Assembly (NCBI GenBank): GCA_003576685.1
Contig: QOZR01000003.1
Location: 248,001 to 312,000 of the forward strand
Direction: 5' to 3'
Origin: Virgifigura deserti
GTDB taxonomy: Bacteria > Pseudomonadota > Alphaproteobacteria > Dongiales > Dongiaceae
Length of the DNA: 64,000 nucleotides
This document shows positions 36,315 to 45,550 of this stretch, one piece after another. A program made the translations under genes and the position numbers. The notes beneath the pieces were generated by a model. That model ran no database searches and was not told the origin of the DNA. It worked only from the letters and a program-made list of their open reading frames with translations. Numbering within the stretch: the first letter of the stretch is position 1; each line of letters begins with the position of its first letter.

Positions 36315-37558
36315 GCACGCTCTGCCGCGACTGCGGCACCGCCACGCCAACCGTCAAGGCGCCAGCCGGTCGCTGCAAACATTGCGGCTCGCCCCGAACG
36401 ATCATCCATCCGGAGCTCGACAGCCTGGCGATCGCCCATATCGACTGCGACGCGTTCTATGCCAATGTCGAGAAGCGCGACGATCCCGCCCTGCGGGATC
36501 GTCCCGTCATCGTCGGCTGGGGTCGGCGGGGCGTCGTTCTGACCGCCTGCTACATGGCCCGCCTCTATGGCGTGCGCTCCGCCATGCCGATGTTCAAGGC
36601 GCTCAAGGCATGTCCGGACGCCGTCGTCCTGCGGCCGAACATGGAGAAATATCGCACGGTCGGCCATCAGATCCGCGCCTGCATGCGCGAGGTCACGCCG
36701 CTGGTCGAGCCGCTCTCGATCGACGAGGCCTTTCTCGATCTGACGGATACGGAGCGCCGGCACCATAGCAGCCCGGCACAGACCCTCGCGCGGCTGGCAC
36801 TGCATATCGAGCGGGCCTTCGGGGTCACCGTTTCGGTCGGTCTCAGCTACAACAAGTTTCTCGCCAAGATCGCCTCGGATCTCGACAAGCCGCGCGGCTT
36901 CGCGGTGATCGGCCGCGGCGAGGCCCTGGCCTTTCTCCGGCCGCGCCCGGTCGGGCTGATCTGGGGCGTGGGCCCCGCCCTCCAGCAGCGGCTCGCCGGC
37001 GACGGCATCAGGACGGTCGGCGATCTTCAGGACCGCAAGGAGCGCGATCTCGTCGCCCGTTATGGGAGCATCGGGCGGCGGCTCGCACGGTTCGCCCACG
37101 GCGAGGACGACCGGCGGGTCGAACCGCACGCGCCGACCAAGAGCGTGTCGGCGGAGACGACCTTCGATGAGGACACCGCCGCCGCCGAGGCGCTCACGGC
37201 CGCCTTGCGGCCGCTCTGCGATCGCGTCGCCGAGCGGCTGAAGCGAGCCAATCTCGCCGGCCATATTGTTTCGCTGAAGCTGAAAACGGCGCGGTTCCAG
37301 GTGATCGCCCGGAGTCGCCGGCTCGGTGCACCGACCCAGCGGGCCGAGATCCTGTTCCAGTCGGCATGCGCGCTGCTGGAGCGAGAGGCGGACGGGCGCC
37401 GCTTCCGGCTGATCGGTGTCGGCGCCTCCGACCTCGTCGACGGCAGCGCCGCCGACCCGCCCGATCTGTTCGACCCGCCCCACGCCCTCCTGGGTCGGGC
37501 CGGGAGCGACGAGACTGCTGAGTGCGATCCGATCAGGTCGGATCAACCTGATCGGTGA
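36311..37558 (+). CDS. dinB: DNA polymerase IV with an N-terminal zinc-ribbon extension
   Basis: 415 residues from ATG 36311 (overlaps the kinase stop). A Y-family polymerase with IAHIDCDAFYANVE (Asp45, Asp47), VIVGWGRRGVVLTACYMAR, SIDEAFLDLTD (Asp-Glu) and VGLSYNKFLAKIASDLDKP, then thumb and little-finger domains. Ahead of the catalytic core is an extra segment of about 38 residues with C5, C8, C22 and C25 (CRDC, CKHC), a probable Cys4 zinc ribbon. This form is found in many Alphaproteobacteria. It performs translesion synthesis. No LexA box was recognised upstream. Confidence 0.95.
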   Translation: MSTLCRDCGTATPTVKAPAGRCKHCGSPRTIIHPELDSLAIAHIDCDAFYANVEKRDDPALRDRPVIVGWGRRGVVLTACYMARLYGVRSAMPMFKALKACPDAVVLRPNMEKYRTVGHQIRACMREVTPLVEPLSIDEAFLDLTDTERRHHSSPAQTLARLALHIERAFGVTVSVGLSYNKFLAKIASDLDKPRGFAVIGRGEALAFLRPRPVGLIWGVGPALQQRLAGDGIRTVGDLQDRKERDLVARYGSIGRRLARFAHGEDDRRVEPHAPTKSVSAETTFDEDTAAAEALTAALRPLCDRVAERLKRANLAGHIVSLKLKTARFQVIARSRRLGAPTQRAEILFQSACALLEREADGRRFRLIGVGASDLVDGSAADPPDLFDPPHALLGRAGSDETAECDPIRSDQPDR

Positions 37559-37597
37559 ATCGCCCTCTAGTTCAAATAATTAGAGGCTGATTCACCG
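37530..37597. repeat. Two nested inverted repeats at the dinB 3' end
   Basis: First: CGATCAGGT (37530-37538) and ACCTGATCG (37546-37554), inside the last codons of dinB. Second: CGGTGAATCGCCCTCTA (37553-37569) and TAGAGGCTGATTCACCG (37581-37597), 15 of 17 bases paired, with an AT-rich loop. They share the CGG between them. The site lies between convergent dinB and eipB, so it may end transcription from both sides, though without T-runs. Confidence 0.75.
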
Positions 37598-37629
37598 ATT
37601 ACATGGGTTCGATGTGATCGGGTCAGACT

Positions 37630-38433
37630 CTAGCAGCGCGCGTCCGGCAGGGATTCCAACTCGGTCAGTTCGCCCTCGACGCTGAAGTCGCCGTAATCGA
37701 GCAGGAGGTCTTCGACGACGCCGTTGGTATGCAGGCGCAGGCTCTGCTCATGCTCTGGTGTCGCATCCAGCCCGTTGCCGAAGAACGCCATCCTGATGCT
37801 CCAGGACGGCGTGTCCGTCAGCAGAGGCAAGCGAGACGCCTCGGCCTTCTTCGGCTCGAAACGGCGCATAATGACGGCGTTGACGCCGAACAGCCCCTCT
37901 TCATCCGAACCGTCGAAGACGGACGCCCACAGCATGCGATCGCCACCTTCGGCCCGATTCAGAAGCTCGATGCTATGGGCCGTCGGGAACATCGTTCCGG
38001 GCGGCAAGCTCACCGTCCGCTCGTCCGGCCGGCTGTAGGTCGCGGCACCGCCCTTGCCGGCGCCCTCGAGCCGGGCCTCGCCGCGCAGCTCGTCGGCCGC
38101 GACGCCGTTCTCGACCTTGCGCATGAAGAACCGATAGCGCGACCCGTCCTTCGCCTCCCAGGAAACCAGGCTCCAGCCCAGCTCGACCTCCTCGCCGGAT
38201 TGGTAGAGGAAGGTCATGACCGACCTCTGCGTCACCGCCCACCCGTCGCAGGCGTCCGCCCATTCGAACTGCATGATGCCGCTGACATCGACCACATCGC
38301 TGCTGGTGCTGCCTCGCTGCAGCGACAGCTCATAGACGGCGCGGTGCGGAGCAATGTTGGCCGCCTCGGCCGAAATGGAGATCGAACCGCAGATGATCAG
38401 CCCTGCGAGGCCGACGCCCGCCCAAAATCTCAT
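37630..38433 (-). CDS. eipB: Cell envelope integrity protein EipB (DUF1849)
   Basis: 267 residues with a signal peptide (FWAGVGLAGLIICGSISISA, cut after SAEA-A). The family is a periplasmic beta-barrel-like fold studied in Brucella, where it supports envelope stability and stress survival. Typical are APHRAVYELSL, SGIMQFEWADACDGWAV and TMFPTAHSIELL. The two cysteines known to form a disulfide are present, one in DACDGW and the last in the final residue of the protein (PDARC). Intact. Confidence 0.92.
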   Translation of the reverse strand: MRFWAGVGLAGLIICGSISISAEAANIAPHRAVYELSLQRGSTSSDVVDVSGIMQFEWADACDGWAVTQRSVMTFLYQSGEEVELGWSLVSWEAKDGSRYRFFMRKVENGVAADELRGEARLEGAGKGGAATYSRPDERTVSLPPGTMFPTAHSIELLNRAEGGDRMLWASVFDGSDEEGLFGVNAVIMRRFEPKKAEASRLPLLTDTPSWSIRMAFFGNGLDATPEHEQSLRLHTNGVVEDLLLDYGDFSVEGELTELESLPDARC

Positions 38434-38559
38434 GGAAACACCGCTTGCAGATTTTCGGGAAAGTTCATAAACGTCCGGACCGGGGGAATTATGTCACGAG
38501 TCTCGACACCGTGATAGTGTCGCGACAGTTGCAGAACCAGAAGAAGACGGGAGATTGAA

Positions 38560-39525
38560 ATGCCTGCGAAACCAACCGTATTCGTAACGCGCAGATTGCC
38601 CGATGCCGTCACCGAGCGGTTGGTCCGGGATTACGATGCCCGTCTCAATCCGGAGAACCGCCAATATAGCGGCGACGAGATCGTCGCGGGGGCCGCCGGG
38701 GCGGCCGCCGTCCTCGTCACCCCCACTGACAAGATGACCGAAGAGGTCATCGGCCGCCTACCCGACTCCGTCCGCGCCATCGTCACCTTCTCCGTCGGCT
38801 TCGAGCATGTCGATGTGGCCGCCGCGAAGCGGAAGGGACTGACGGTCACGAACACGCCAGAGGTCCTGACCGACGCCACCGCCGACTGCGCCATGCTTCT
38901 GCTGCTGGCAGCCGCGCGGCGCGCCCATGAGGGCGAAATCGAGCTCCGCCAGAAGAAATGGGCGTCCTGGTCACCGACCCATATGCTCGGCACCCACGTG
39001 ACCGGCAAACGGCTCGGCATCTTCGGGATGGGGCGCATCGGCCAAGCGGTCGCGCGACGCGCCCGCGGGTTCGACATGGTGATCCATTATTCGGATGTCC
39101 GTCGGCTGCCGCCCGAGATCGAGGCCGGAGCGACCTACCACGCGAGTCCGGAGGACATGCTGCCGCATTGCGACTTCCTGTCGCTGCACTGCCCGTCAAC
39201 GCCCGAGACGATTCATTTCCTGAACGAGGATAGGATCGCGCGGATGCCTGACGGCGCCGTCGTCGTCAATGCGGCCCGCGGAACGATCGTCGATGACGAG
39301 GCGCTGATCGCGGCGCTGAAGTCGGGCAAGCTGGCCGCCGCGGGCCTCGACGTCTACGAGAACGAACCGAATATCCATCCGGGCTATTACGGCCTGGAGA
39401 ACGCTTTCCTGTTGCCCCATCTCGGCAGTGCGACGACCGAGACGCGCAACGCGATGGGGTTCAAGTGCCTCGACAATCTCGACGCGATCTTCGCCGGCCG
39501 CGAGCCGCCCGACCGCGTCGCCTGA
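38560..39525 (+). CDS. D-2-hydroxyacid dehydrogenase, glyoxylate/hydroxypyruvate reductase type
   Basis: 321 residues. NAD(P)-binding GKRLGIFGMGRIGQAVAR; catalytic Arg in NAARGTIVDDEALI, Glu in GLDVYENEPNIHP and His in LLPHLGSATTETR. N-terminal lid starts TVFVTRRLPDAVTERL. The pattern resembles D-glycerate dehydrogenase/glyoxylate reductase enzymes of Alphaproteobacteria. SD GGGAG precedes ATG 38560. Exact substrate not certain. Confidence 0.92.
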   Translation: MPAKPTVFVTRRLPDAVTERLVRDYDARLNPENRQYSGDEIVAGAAGAAAVLVTPTDKMTEEVIGRLPDSVRAIVTFSVGFEHVDVAAAKRKGLTVTNTPEVLTDATADCAMLLLLAAARRAHEGEIELRQKKWASWSPTHMLGTHVTGKRLGIFGMGRIGQAVARRARGFDMVIHYSDVRRLPPEIEAGATYHASPEDMLPHCDFLSLHCPSTPETIHFLNEDRIARMPDGAVVVNAARGTIVDDEALIAALKSGKLAAAGLDVYENEPNIHPGYYGLENAFLLPHLGSATTETRNAMGFKCLDNLDAIFAGREPPDRVA

Positions 39526-39530
39526 ACGGC

Positions 39531-39554
39531 AGGGGCGGGTTTAAGCCCGCCCCT
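39531..39554 (+). terminator. GC-rich hairpin after the hydroxyacid dehydrogenase gene
   Basis: AGGGGCGGG (39531-39539), loop TTTAAG, CCCGCCCCT (39546-39554): nine perfect pairs, 6 bases after the stop. It lacks a clear T-run, so it may be a terminator or a copy of a common intergenic palindrome. Confidence 0.55.
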
Positions 39555-39975
39555 ACGGCCACAGCTTGTCCTGTTAACTCCTCAAAGTTTGAGCAAGAAG
39601 GTCATGAATGCCCTCGCCGACATGGGCAAGCGCATGGGCACCAATCCCGCGAGCTGGCGGACCGACCCGCTGTAATCCGACCGGCGATACGCTGCAATTT
39701 GGCCGCTCCTCTCGATCGGGCGAGCTTGTATTGGACCGCCGCGTCCGCGAGGTTCCGCCGAGGACATGCCCGGGACTTACCGAAGACGCTTCGAACCTTC
39801 GGTGGGCGTCGGCCAGAATCGCCAAACCGTCGGGATCCACGAGCACCGCCGATCGGTCTTGGTTAACCTTGCCCTTCAGTGCTCGGTAATAGATCGTTAA
39901 CTTTTATGGTTAATTTTACATAAATACTGCGCTTTCCGGAAGCATTGTGCGAGCGGAGCGGAGAAACGACAATGG
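39555..39975. other. 421-base region without a recognised gene
   Basis: I see no gene with recognisable similarity. Short open stretches exist on both strands but none has a ribosome site or a known motif. From about 39870 the sequence becomes AT-rich (GGTTAATTTTACATAAATAC near 39909), which is a likely promoter zone for the PEP-CTERM gene downstream. Confidence 0.5.
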
Positions 39976-40626
39976 ATGTCTCGAATGAAATTCGGATCTG
40001 CTTGCCTTGGGGTTGCCTCGATTGCACTGGTGCTCGGACTCGCGCTCGGAAAGGCAGAGGCGGTCCCGGTCAATCTGCAGGTCAGCGGAATCACCGATGA
40101 CACGGTCGCTAGCTCCGTCGAGCCATATCTTGGCCGGTCCGACAGTTACAGCATCGACCTCTCGTTCGACATAAGCGTCGACGATGTCGTGACGGACCTA
40201 TCCGGCTCCGCAGCGATCAACGGCCATTTGACCGATATCATCGGTTTTGGGGGCAGCTCGTCCACCGGCATAATTGGAAGAGGCTTCGAGTTCAATTTCG
40301 TGCCGTTCGGAGAGGGGCCCGGGCTCGGAAACATGAATCTGACCTATTTCGTGATCACGCTGTTCTCGCCGAGCGTCAACATGTCTATGGCTGCGCCCTA
40401 CTTCGACCTCCTGACTGCTGCTGATGCCAGTGTTACGCGTGTGCGCTTTGTCGGCACCCGACACACTGAATGGGGCACGAACTTCGCGCATGTATACGAT
40501 CTTGATCCTCAACGTGGGATCGACGTGATTTCGGTGCCGGAGCCGCCGACGCTCGCCGTCTTCGGCCTCGGGTTGGTCACGCTGGTGTCCATGCGGTTGC
40601 GGCGGAGTCGTGCCGCACGCGGCTGA
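39976..40626 (+). CDS. PEP-CTERM sorting-domain protein
   Basis: 216 residues. An N-terminal signal peptide (CLGVASIALVLGLALGKAEA) and a C-terminal sorting signal made of VPEPPTLAVFGLGLVTLVSM followed by an Arg-rich end. This tripartite tail is the substrate signal of exosortase (EpsH/XrtA), which attaches such proteins to the cell surface or processes them during export. The middle is a beta-rich, Ser/Asp/Gly-rich region with no clear enzyme motif. ATG 39985 is an alternative start. No exosortase is in the window. Confidence 0.87.
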   Translation: MSRMKFGSACLGVASIALVLGLALGKAEAVPVNLQVSGITDDTVASSVEPYLGRSDSYSIDLSFDISVDDVVTDLSGSAAINGHLTDIIGFGGSSSTGIIGRGFEFNFVPFGEGPGLGNMNLTYFVITLFSPSVNMSMAAPYFDLLTAADASVTRVRFVGTRHTEWGTNFAHVYDLDPQRGIDVISVPEPPTLAVFGLGLVTLVSMRLRRSRAARG

Positions 40627-40645
40627 TCGCGTGCGGTTGATCGCG

Positions 40646-40738
40646 TCAGGCCTCGATTCCGTGCCGGTTCAGGAAGTCCGCGCCGCCATCCAACCATTGG
40701 CGGGTGTCGAACCATTGGATTGTCGCGGAGAATCCATA
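40646..40738 (-). pseudogene. Possible short remnant of a C-terminal coding region
   Basis: Read on the minus strand an open stretch of 30 codons gives YGFSATIQWFDTRQWLDGGA then DFLNRHGIEA and a stop. It has protein-like composition but no start codon of its own and a stop just upstream. It may be the tail of a deleted gene. Family not recognised. Confidence 0.25.
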
Positions 40739-40797
40739 TGGCTACCCTGATGTTCGGCCCGGGGTTCATTCGGGCCGTATCGGAGGAGAGCGGCCCC

Positions 40798-41409
40798 ATG
40801 CCGGTCGAGTTTCTGTTCGTGTCGCTGGTCGTCGTGCTGATTCCGGGCACGGGCGTGATCTACACCTTGTCCTGCGCCTTGAGCCGAGGGCGCAATGCCG
40901 GCATCGCCGCGGCGCTCGGCTGCACCTTCGGGATCATGCCGCACATCGCCGCAAGCCTATTGGGACTGGCGGCGATCTTGCACACCAGCGCCGTCCTGTT
41001 CCAGGTCCTGAAATATGCGGGTGTCGCCTATCTGCTCTATCTCGCCTGGAAGACCCTGCGGGAGACCGGCACGCTGGCTGTGACGCCGACCACCGACACC
41101 GTCGCCTTTCGGCAAATCGTGGTTCGCGGAATCCTCGTCAACATCCTCAATCCGAAGCTATCGCTCTTCTTCCTGGCCTTCCTGCCGCAATTCGTGGACG
41201 CCGACGCAACCGGCGCGGTCGCATATATGGTGGCGCTGAGCGGCGTATTCATGGCGATGACCTTGGTCGTCTTCGCCGGCTACGGCCTCGCCGCGGCGGC
41301 CCTGCGCCAGCATGTCGTCTCGAACCCTGCCGTCATGCAATGGTTGCGGCGCGGCTTTGCCGGCGCATTCGCCCTTCTCGGCCTGCGGCTCGCCCTCGCC
41401 GAGCGGTGA
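40798..41409 (+). CDS. LysE/RhtB family amino acid exporter
   Basis: 203 residues from ATG 40798, preceded by GGAGGAG. Six hydrophobic segments are expected. Diagnostic sequence is FVSLVVVLIPGTGVIYTLSC near the N-terminus, GRNAGIAAALGCTFGIMPHI and NILNPKLSLFFLAFLPQFV in the middle. Members export homoserine, threonine, lysine or other amino acids and their analogues. Substrate not known. Longer in-frame starts (40720, 40738) lack similarity. Confidence 0.92.
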   Translation: MPVEFLFVSLVVVLIPGTGVIYTLSCALSRGRNAGIAAALGCTFGIMPHIAASLLGLAAILHTSAVLFQVLKYAGVAYLLYLAWKTLRETGTLAVTPTTDTVAFRQIVVRGILVNILNPKLSLFFLAFLPQFVDADATGAVAYMVALSGVFMAMTLVVFAGYGLAAAALRQHVVSNPAVMQWLRRGFAGAFALLGLRLALAER

Positions 41410-41443
41410 AATCCGGGCTCCCGATCCGCGGGAAGCCCCTCCT

Positions 41444-42502
41444 TCACATCGCCGAGGTGCCGGCGGGCTGCTGCTGGGTGATGCAGTGGATGCCGCCGCC
41501 GCCATAGACGATGTCGGTGGCGGGCACCTGCACGACCTCGCGGTCGGAGAAGACCTTGGTCAGCGTCTGCAGGGCGCGGGCATCCTGCGGATCCTCGAAG
41601 GCCGGCATGACGATGCCGCCATTGGCGATATAGAAATTGATGTAGGACAGTGCCAGACGCTCGCCCTCCGCCGTCACTTGGCGCTTCGGCTGCTCGATCT
41701 CGATGATCTCGAGCGCACGGTCCTGCGCGTCGGTCGCGGCCCGCAGCCGGGCGAGATTGTCCTGCAGGATCTCGTAGTTGGGGTCCGCCGTATCGCTGGT
41801 CGTCAAGGCCAGCACCACGCCGGGCCGGGCGAAGCAGGCGAGGTTGTCGATATGGCCGTCGGTGCCCTTGTCGGCATCGCGGTCGCCCTCCAAGCCCTCG
41901 CCGAGCCAGATAACCTTGCGAATACCGAGATAGGCGGCCAGGACCTCCTCCATCTCGGCCCGGCTTATGCCGGGATTGCGGTTGGGGTTGAGCAGCACGC
42001 TCTCGGTGGTCAGCAGCGTGCCTTCACCATCGGTATGAATCGCGCCGCCCTCGTTCACGATCGGCGCCTCGTAGCGCCGCATCTCGAGATGCATGAGAAC
42101 CGCCTCGGCGACGGCGCCGTCGCGGTCGTGATCGGGGTACTTGTTGCCCCAGGCATTCCACCGCCAATCGACCCCGGCGACCTGCCCCCTGCCATCGACG
42201 ACAAAGGTCGGCCCGTTGTCGCGCATCCAGGAATCGTCATGCGGCAGCGAGAACATGCTGATTCCGGTGCCCGCGCCGACCAGAATTGAGACCTCGGCCA
42301 CGTTCTTCGGCTTCACGATCATCGTCACCGGCTCGAACCGGGCGATCGTCCGGGCGACCTCGGCATAGGCCTCACGCGCGGCATCGATGTGGTCGCCCCA
42401 GGTTTCCGCACGGCACGGCCACTCCATCCAGCAACGACTATGCGGAGCCCACTCGGCGGGCATGAAAAAACCATCGTCGGCAGGACGCGCCACGAGCACC
42501 AC
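41444..42502 (-). CDS. aguA: Agmatine deiminase
   Basis: 352 residues of the guanidino-group modifying (PAD) fold. It hydrolyses agmatine to N-carbamoylputrescine and ammonia in the putrescine pathway. Active-site pieces: SLPHDDSWMRDNGP, NEGGAIHTDGEGT, TDGHIDNLACF and the nucleophilic Cys in GGGGIHCITQQQPAG near the C-terminus. All are intact. The parS-like site lies about 105 bases upstream of its start. Confidence 0.94.
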   Translation of the reverse strand: MVLVARPADDGFFMPAEWAPHSRCWMEWPCRAETWGDHIDAAREAYAEVARTIARFEPVTMIVKPKNVAEVSILVGAGTGISMFSLPHDDSWMRDNGPTFVVDGRGQVAGVDWRWNAWGNKYPDHDRDGAVAEAVLMHLEMRRYEAPIVNEGGAIHTDGEGTLLTTESVLLNPNRNPGISRAEMEEVLAAYLGIRKVIWLGEGLEGDRDADKGTDGHIDNLACFARPGVVLALTTSDTADPNYEILQDNLARLRAATDAQDRALEIIEIEQPKRQVTAEGERLALSYINFYIANGGIVMPAFEDPQDARALQTLTKVFSDREVVQVPATDIVYGGGGIHCITQQQPAGTSAM

Positions 42503-42606
42503 CCTTCTTGGTTAAGGTCGCTGAGACTGTAAGAAGCTTATCGCGGTTTGGCAATCGCCCAGCCGATCTGCCAGCCGACCGCGAACCGCGGGCAGCCTCC
42601 CCCATA

Positions 42607-42620
42607 GTTTCACGTGAAAC
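42607..42620. other. parS-like ParB binding site
   Basis: GTTTCACGTGAAAC is a perfect 14-base palindrome identical to the core of the bacterial consensus parS (TGTTTCACGTGAAACA); only the two outermost bases differ. It lies between genes (aspS stop and aguA start). ParB loads on such sites and slides as a CTP clamp to organise chromosome segregation; they usually cluster near the origin. Only this one copy is in the window. Confidence 0.78.
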
Positions 42621-42650
42621 GTCAAATTTCCCGCTAAACTTATTGAATTT

Positions 42651-44438
42651 CTACGCTTTTTTGCGCTCTGGTGGAAGGTTCAGGCAGATATGCAACTCCT
42701 TCAACCGCTCTGGGGGCACTTCGGCCGGCGCCTGCATCATGAGATCGACGGCCTGCTGATTCAGCGGGAAGGCGACGACCTCGCGGAGGTTCGGCTCCTC
42801 GGCCAGAAGCATCACGATCCGGTCGATGCCCGGGGCCGAGCCGCCATGCGGCGGGGCGCCGAATTTGAGGGCGCTCAACATGCCGCCGAACCGGTTCTCG
42901 ACCTCCTCGGGCCCATAGCCGGCGATCGCGAACGCCTTGTACATGATCTCCGGCAGATGGTTCCGAATCGCGCCGCTCGACAGCTCGATGCCGTTGCAAA
43001 CGATGTCGTACTGATAGGCCTTGATGGTCAGCGGATCCTGCGTCTCCAAGGCTTCCATGCCGCCCTGCGGCATCGAGAACGGGTTGTGGCTGAACTCGAT
43101 CTGCCCCGTCTCCTCGTTCCGCTCATACATCGGGAAGTCGACGATCCAGCAGAAACGGAAGGCCTTCGGGTCGATCAGCGCGAGCTCGGCGCCGATCTTG
43201 GTGCGCACCGTGCCGGCGAACTTCTCGGCCGCCGGCTTCTGATCGCAGACGAAGAACACCGCGTCGCCCTCGCCCACGCCGGCGGCCTGCCGGATCGTCG
43301 CCAAGCGCGGCTCGTCCAGGTTCTTCGCGATCGGGCCCTTGCCCGCACCTTCGGAGAAGCTGACATAGCCGAGACCGGCGGCGCCCTGCTCGCGCGCCCA
43401 ATCGTTCAGCTTATCGAAGAAGCTCCGCGGACGCTGCGCGGCGCCCGGCGCCGGAATCGCCCGCACAATGGCGCCCGATTCGATCTGCCGCGCGAAGATG
43501 CCGAAGCCCGAGCCGCGGAACGCCTCGGTCACATCGGCGATCTCCAGTGGGTTGCGCAGGTCCGGCTTGTCGGAGCCGTATTTCAGCATCGCCTCGCCGA
43601 AGGGAATGCGCGGGAACGGCGCCGGGCTGACGCTGCGGCCGTCGGCGAACTCCTCGAAGACGCCTTGCAGCACCGGCTCGATCGCGGCGAACACGTCCTC
43701 CTGGGTGACGAAGGACATCTCGAAATCGAGCTGGTAGAACTCGCCGGGCGAGCGGTCGGCGCGGCTTGCCTCATCGCGGAAGCAGGGCGCGATCTGGAAA
43801 TAGCGGTCGAAGCCGGCGACCATCAGAAGCTGCTTGAACTGCTGCGGCGCCTGCGGCAGCGCGTAGAACTTGCCGGGATGCATCCGGCTCGGCACCAGGA
43901 AGTCGCGGGCGCCCTCGGGCGAGCTCGAGGTCAGGATCGGCGTCTGGAACTCGGTGAAGCCGGCCGCCACCATCCGTCGGCGGATGCTGGCGATCACCTG
44001 GGCGCGCAGCAGGATATTCTCATGCACCTTCTCGCGACGCAGGTCGAGATAGCGGTAGCGCAGCCGCAGATCCTCACCGGGCTCCTCCTCTCCATTGACC
44101 TGGAAGGGCAGCGGGTCCGCAGCGGCCTGCAGCGTGAAATCGCCGATCTGCAGCTCGATCTCGCCGGTCGGGAGCTTCGGATTGACGGTCTGGGGGGTGC
44201 GCTCGACGACCTTGCCGGTGACCGTGATCACGCTCTCGAGCCGAACCGCCTCGATCTCGGCGAAGAGCGGGCTCGACACGTCGACCACGCATTGCGTGAT
44301 GCCGTAATTGTCGCGCAGGTCGATGAACAGCAAATTGCCGTGGTCGCGCTTCCGGTGAATCCAACCGGAAAGCCGCGCCTGCCGGCCGGCATCGTCGCGT
44401 CGCAGCGCGCCGCAGCTGTCAGTCCTGTAGGGGTGCAT
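42651..44438 (-). CDS. aspS: Aspartyl-tRNA synthetase (probably non-discriminating)
   Basis: 595 residues, bacterial type. N-terminal OB anticodon domain ([20 protein letters not shown]), class II core with [19 protein letters not shown], the GAD insertion (about 285-420) and motif 3 [13 protein letters not shown]. The residue after RKRD is His33, the form associated with non-discriminating enzymes that also charge tRNA-Asn; discriminating enzymes usually have Leu there. Asn-tRNA would then be made by GatCAB. This inference rests on one position. Confidence 0.95.
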   Translation of the reverse strand: MHPYRTDSCGALRRDDAGRQARLSGWIHRKRDHGNLLFIDLRDNYGITQCVVDVSSPLFAEIEAVRLESVITVTGKVVERTPQTVNPKLPTGEIELQIGDFTLQAAADPLPFQVNGEEEPGEDLRLRYRYLDLRREKVHENILLRAQVIASIRRRMVAAGFTEFQTPILTSSSPEGARDFLVPSRMHPGKFYALPQAPQQFKQLLMVAGFDRYFQIAPCFRDEASRADRSPGEFYQLDFEMSFVTQEDVFAAIEPVLQGVFEEFADGRSVSPAPFPRIPFGEAMLKYGSDKPDLRNPLEIADVTEAFRGSGFGIFARQIESGAIVRAIPAPGAAQRPRSFFDKLNDWAREQGAAGLGYVSFSEGAGKGPIAKNLDEPRLATIRQAAGVGEGDAVFFVCDQKPAAEKFAGTVRTKIGAELALIDPKAFRFCWIVDFPMYERNEETGQIEFSHNPFSMPQGGMEALETQDPLTIKAYQYDIVCNGIELSSGAIRNHLPEIMYKAFAIAGYGPEEVENRFGGMLSALKFGAPPHGGSAPGIDRIVMLLAEEPNLREVVAFPLNQQAVDLMMQAPAEVPPERLKELHICLNLPPERKKA

Positions 44439-44597
44439 CGGCTATCCTTCGACGATCGTTTCCGGGGCGTCGGCGGTCCGCCTCGATGGGCGAGGCGCCG
44501 GCGCCCCGGATATTCTTCTGTATTACGGGTTCGGCGGGCGCAAGAGGCATCGAACGCGGCGCTTTGTCAAGTTATCGGTCGGGCCGGCCCGCCCTGT

Positions 44598-45377
44598 TCA
44601 GCGACAGGCCAGGAGGAAAAGACGGCGGAACGGAAAAAGGACGCGGCCGTCCGGCTGCGGCCGATAGGCCCCGGCAAGGCGCGCCCGGTAGTCGGCGAGG
44701 AAAGCGTCGCGCTCGGCGGCATCGCCGAGCGCCTCGAGCAGCGGCCGCAGCCCGGTTCCCTTGACCCATTCGATGATGGCGTCGAGGTCGGGCATGACGT
44801 GGAGGTATGTCGTCTCCCATAGATCGACGAAGCGGGCGCGCGGGGCCAGCAGGTCGTAATAGACCGCCGGATCGGCCACCGGCGCGTGCCGCACGCGCGG
44901 CAATAGCCGATCAGCCCAGGAACCGGCCGCGGCCGCTTCGCCCATCGCCCGGTGGGATGGGGCCTCCTGGTTCAACGGCATCTGCACCGCGAGAACGCCG
45001 CCCGGCGTCAGGAAGTCGAAAAGCCGCGGGAACAGGGTAGTGTGGCCGTCCAGCCATTGCAGGGCCGCGTTGCTGAACAGCAGGCCGACGGGGCGCTCCG
45101 GCGTCCAGTCGGCGATATCGCCCTCCTCCCAAACGACGCGTGACTCGCGCCTGCGCGCCGCGGCGAGCATCGCAGGCGAACTGTCGACGCCGAAGACCCG
45201 GGCATCGGGCCAGCGCCGTGCGAGCAGATCGGTGATCTGTCCGCTGCCGCAGCCGAGATCGATGATCAGTTGCGGCTCGACGGCGGGGATACGCCCGATC
45301 AGATCGAGCGCCGGACGCGTCCGTTCATCCTCGAACTTGCGATACTGCCCGACGTCCCAGCTAGGACTTGCAGCCAT
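44598..45377 (-). CDS. tam: Trans-aconitate 2-methyltransferase
   Basis: 259 residues. SAM-dependent class I fold: IIDLGCGSGQITDLLARRW, DARVFGVDSSPAMLAAA, LLFSNAALQWLDGHTTLFPR and AVQMPLNQEAPSHRAM match the Tam family. The C-terminal WETTYLHVMPDLDAIIEWVK with GTGLRPLLEAL is also typical. The enzyme methylates trans-aconitate, an inhibitor of aconitase that forms spontaneously. It is divergent from rnd and stands before aspS on the same strand. Confidence 0.93.
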   Translation of the reverse strand: MAASPSWDVGQYRKFEDERTRPALDLIGRIPAVEPQLIIDLGCGSGQITDLLARRWPDARVFGVDSSPAMLAAARRRESRVVWEEGDIADWTPERPVGLLFSNAALQWLDGHTTLFPRLFDFLTPGGVLAVQMPLNQEAPSHRAMGEAAAAGSWADRLLPRVRHAPVADPAVYYDLLAPRARFVDLWETTYLHVMPDLDAIIEWVKGTGLRPLLEALGDAAERDAFLADYRARLAGAYRPQPDGRVLFPFRRLFLLACR

Positions 45378-45550
45378 CGATCACGGCCTCTGATTCGCCG
45401 CTCCACCTCGAACGGCGGCCGCGAGCCTATCACGTTCGCCCACGGTTCGCCCACGGCTCGCGAAGTCGCGCCTCTCCCTGCCCATTTGCCGAAGACGTTT
45501 TCGCCCTATTGCTTCCCCCTTCCGGCGAATCACTGTATAGCTGCCGCCCC

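Noticed and set aside
39606-39677. A 23-codon open frame MNALADMGKRMGTNPASWRT...
   Set aside because: No ribosome site and no known family; too short to support.
42690-44822. A 710-codon plus-strand frame opposite aspS
   Set aside because: It is a shadow of aspS, which is complete and conserved.
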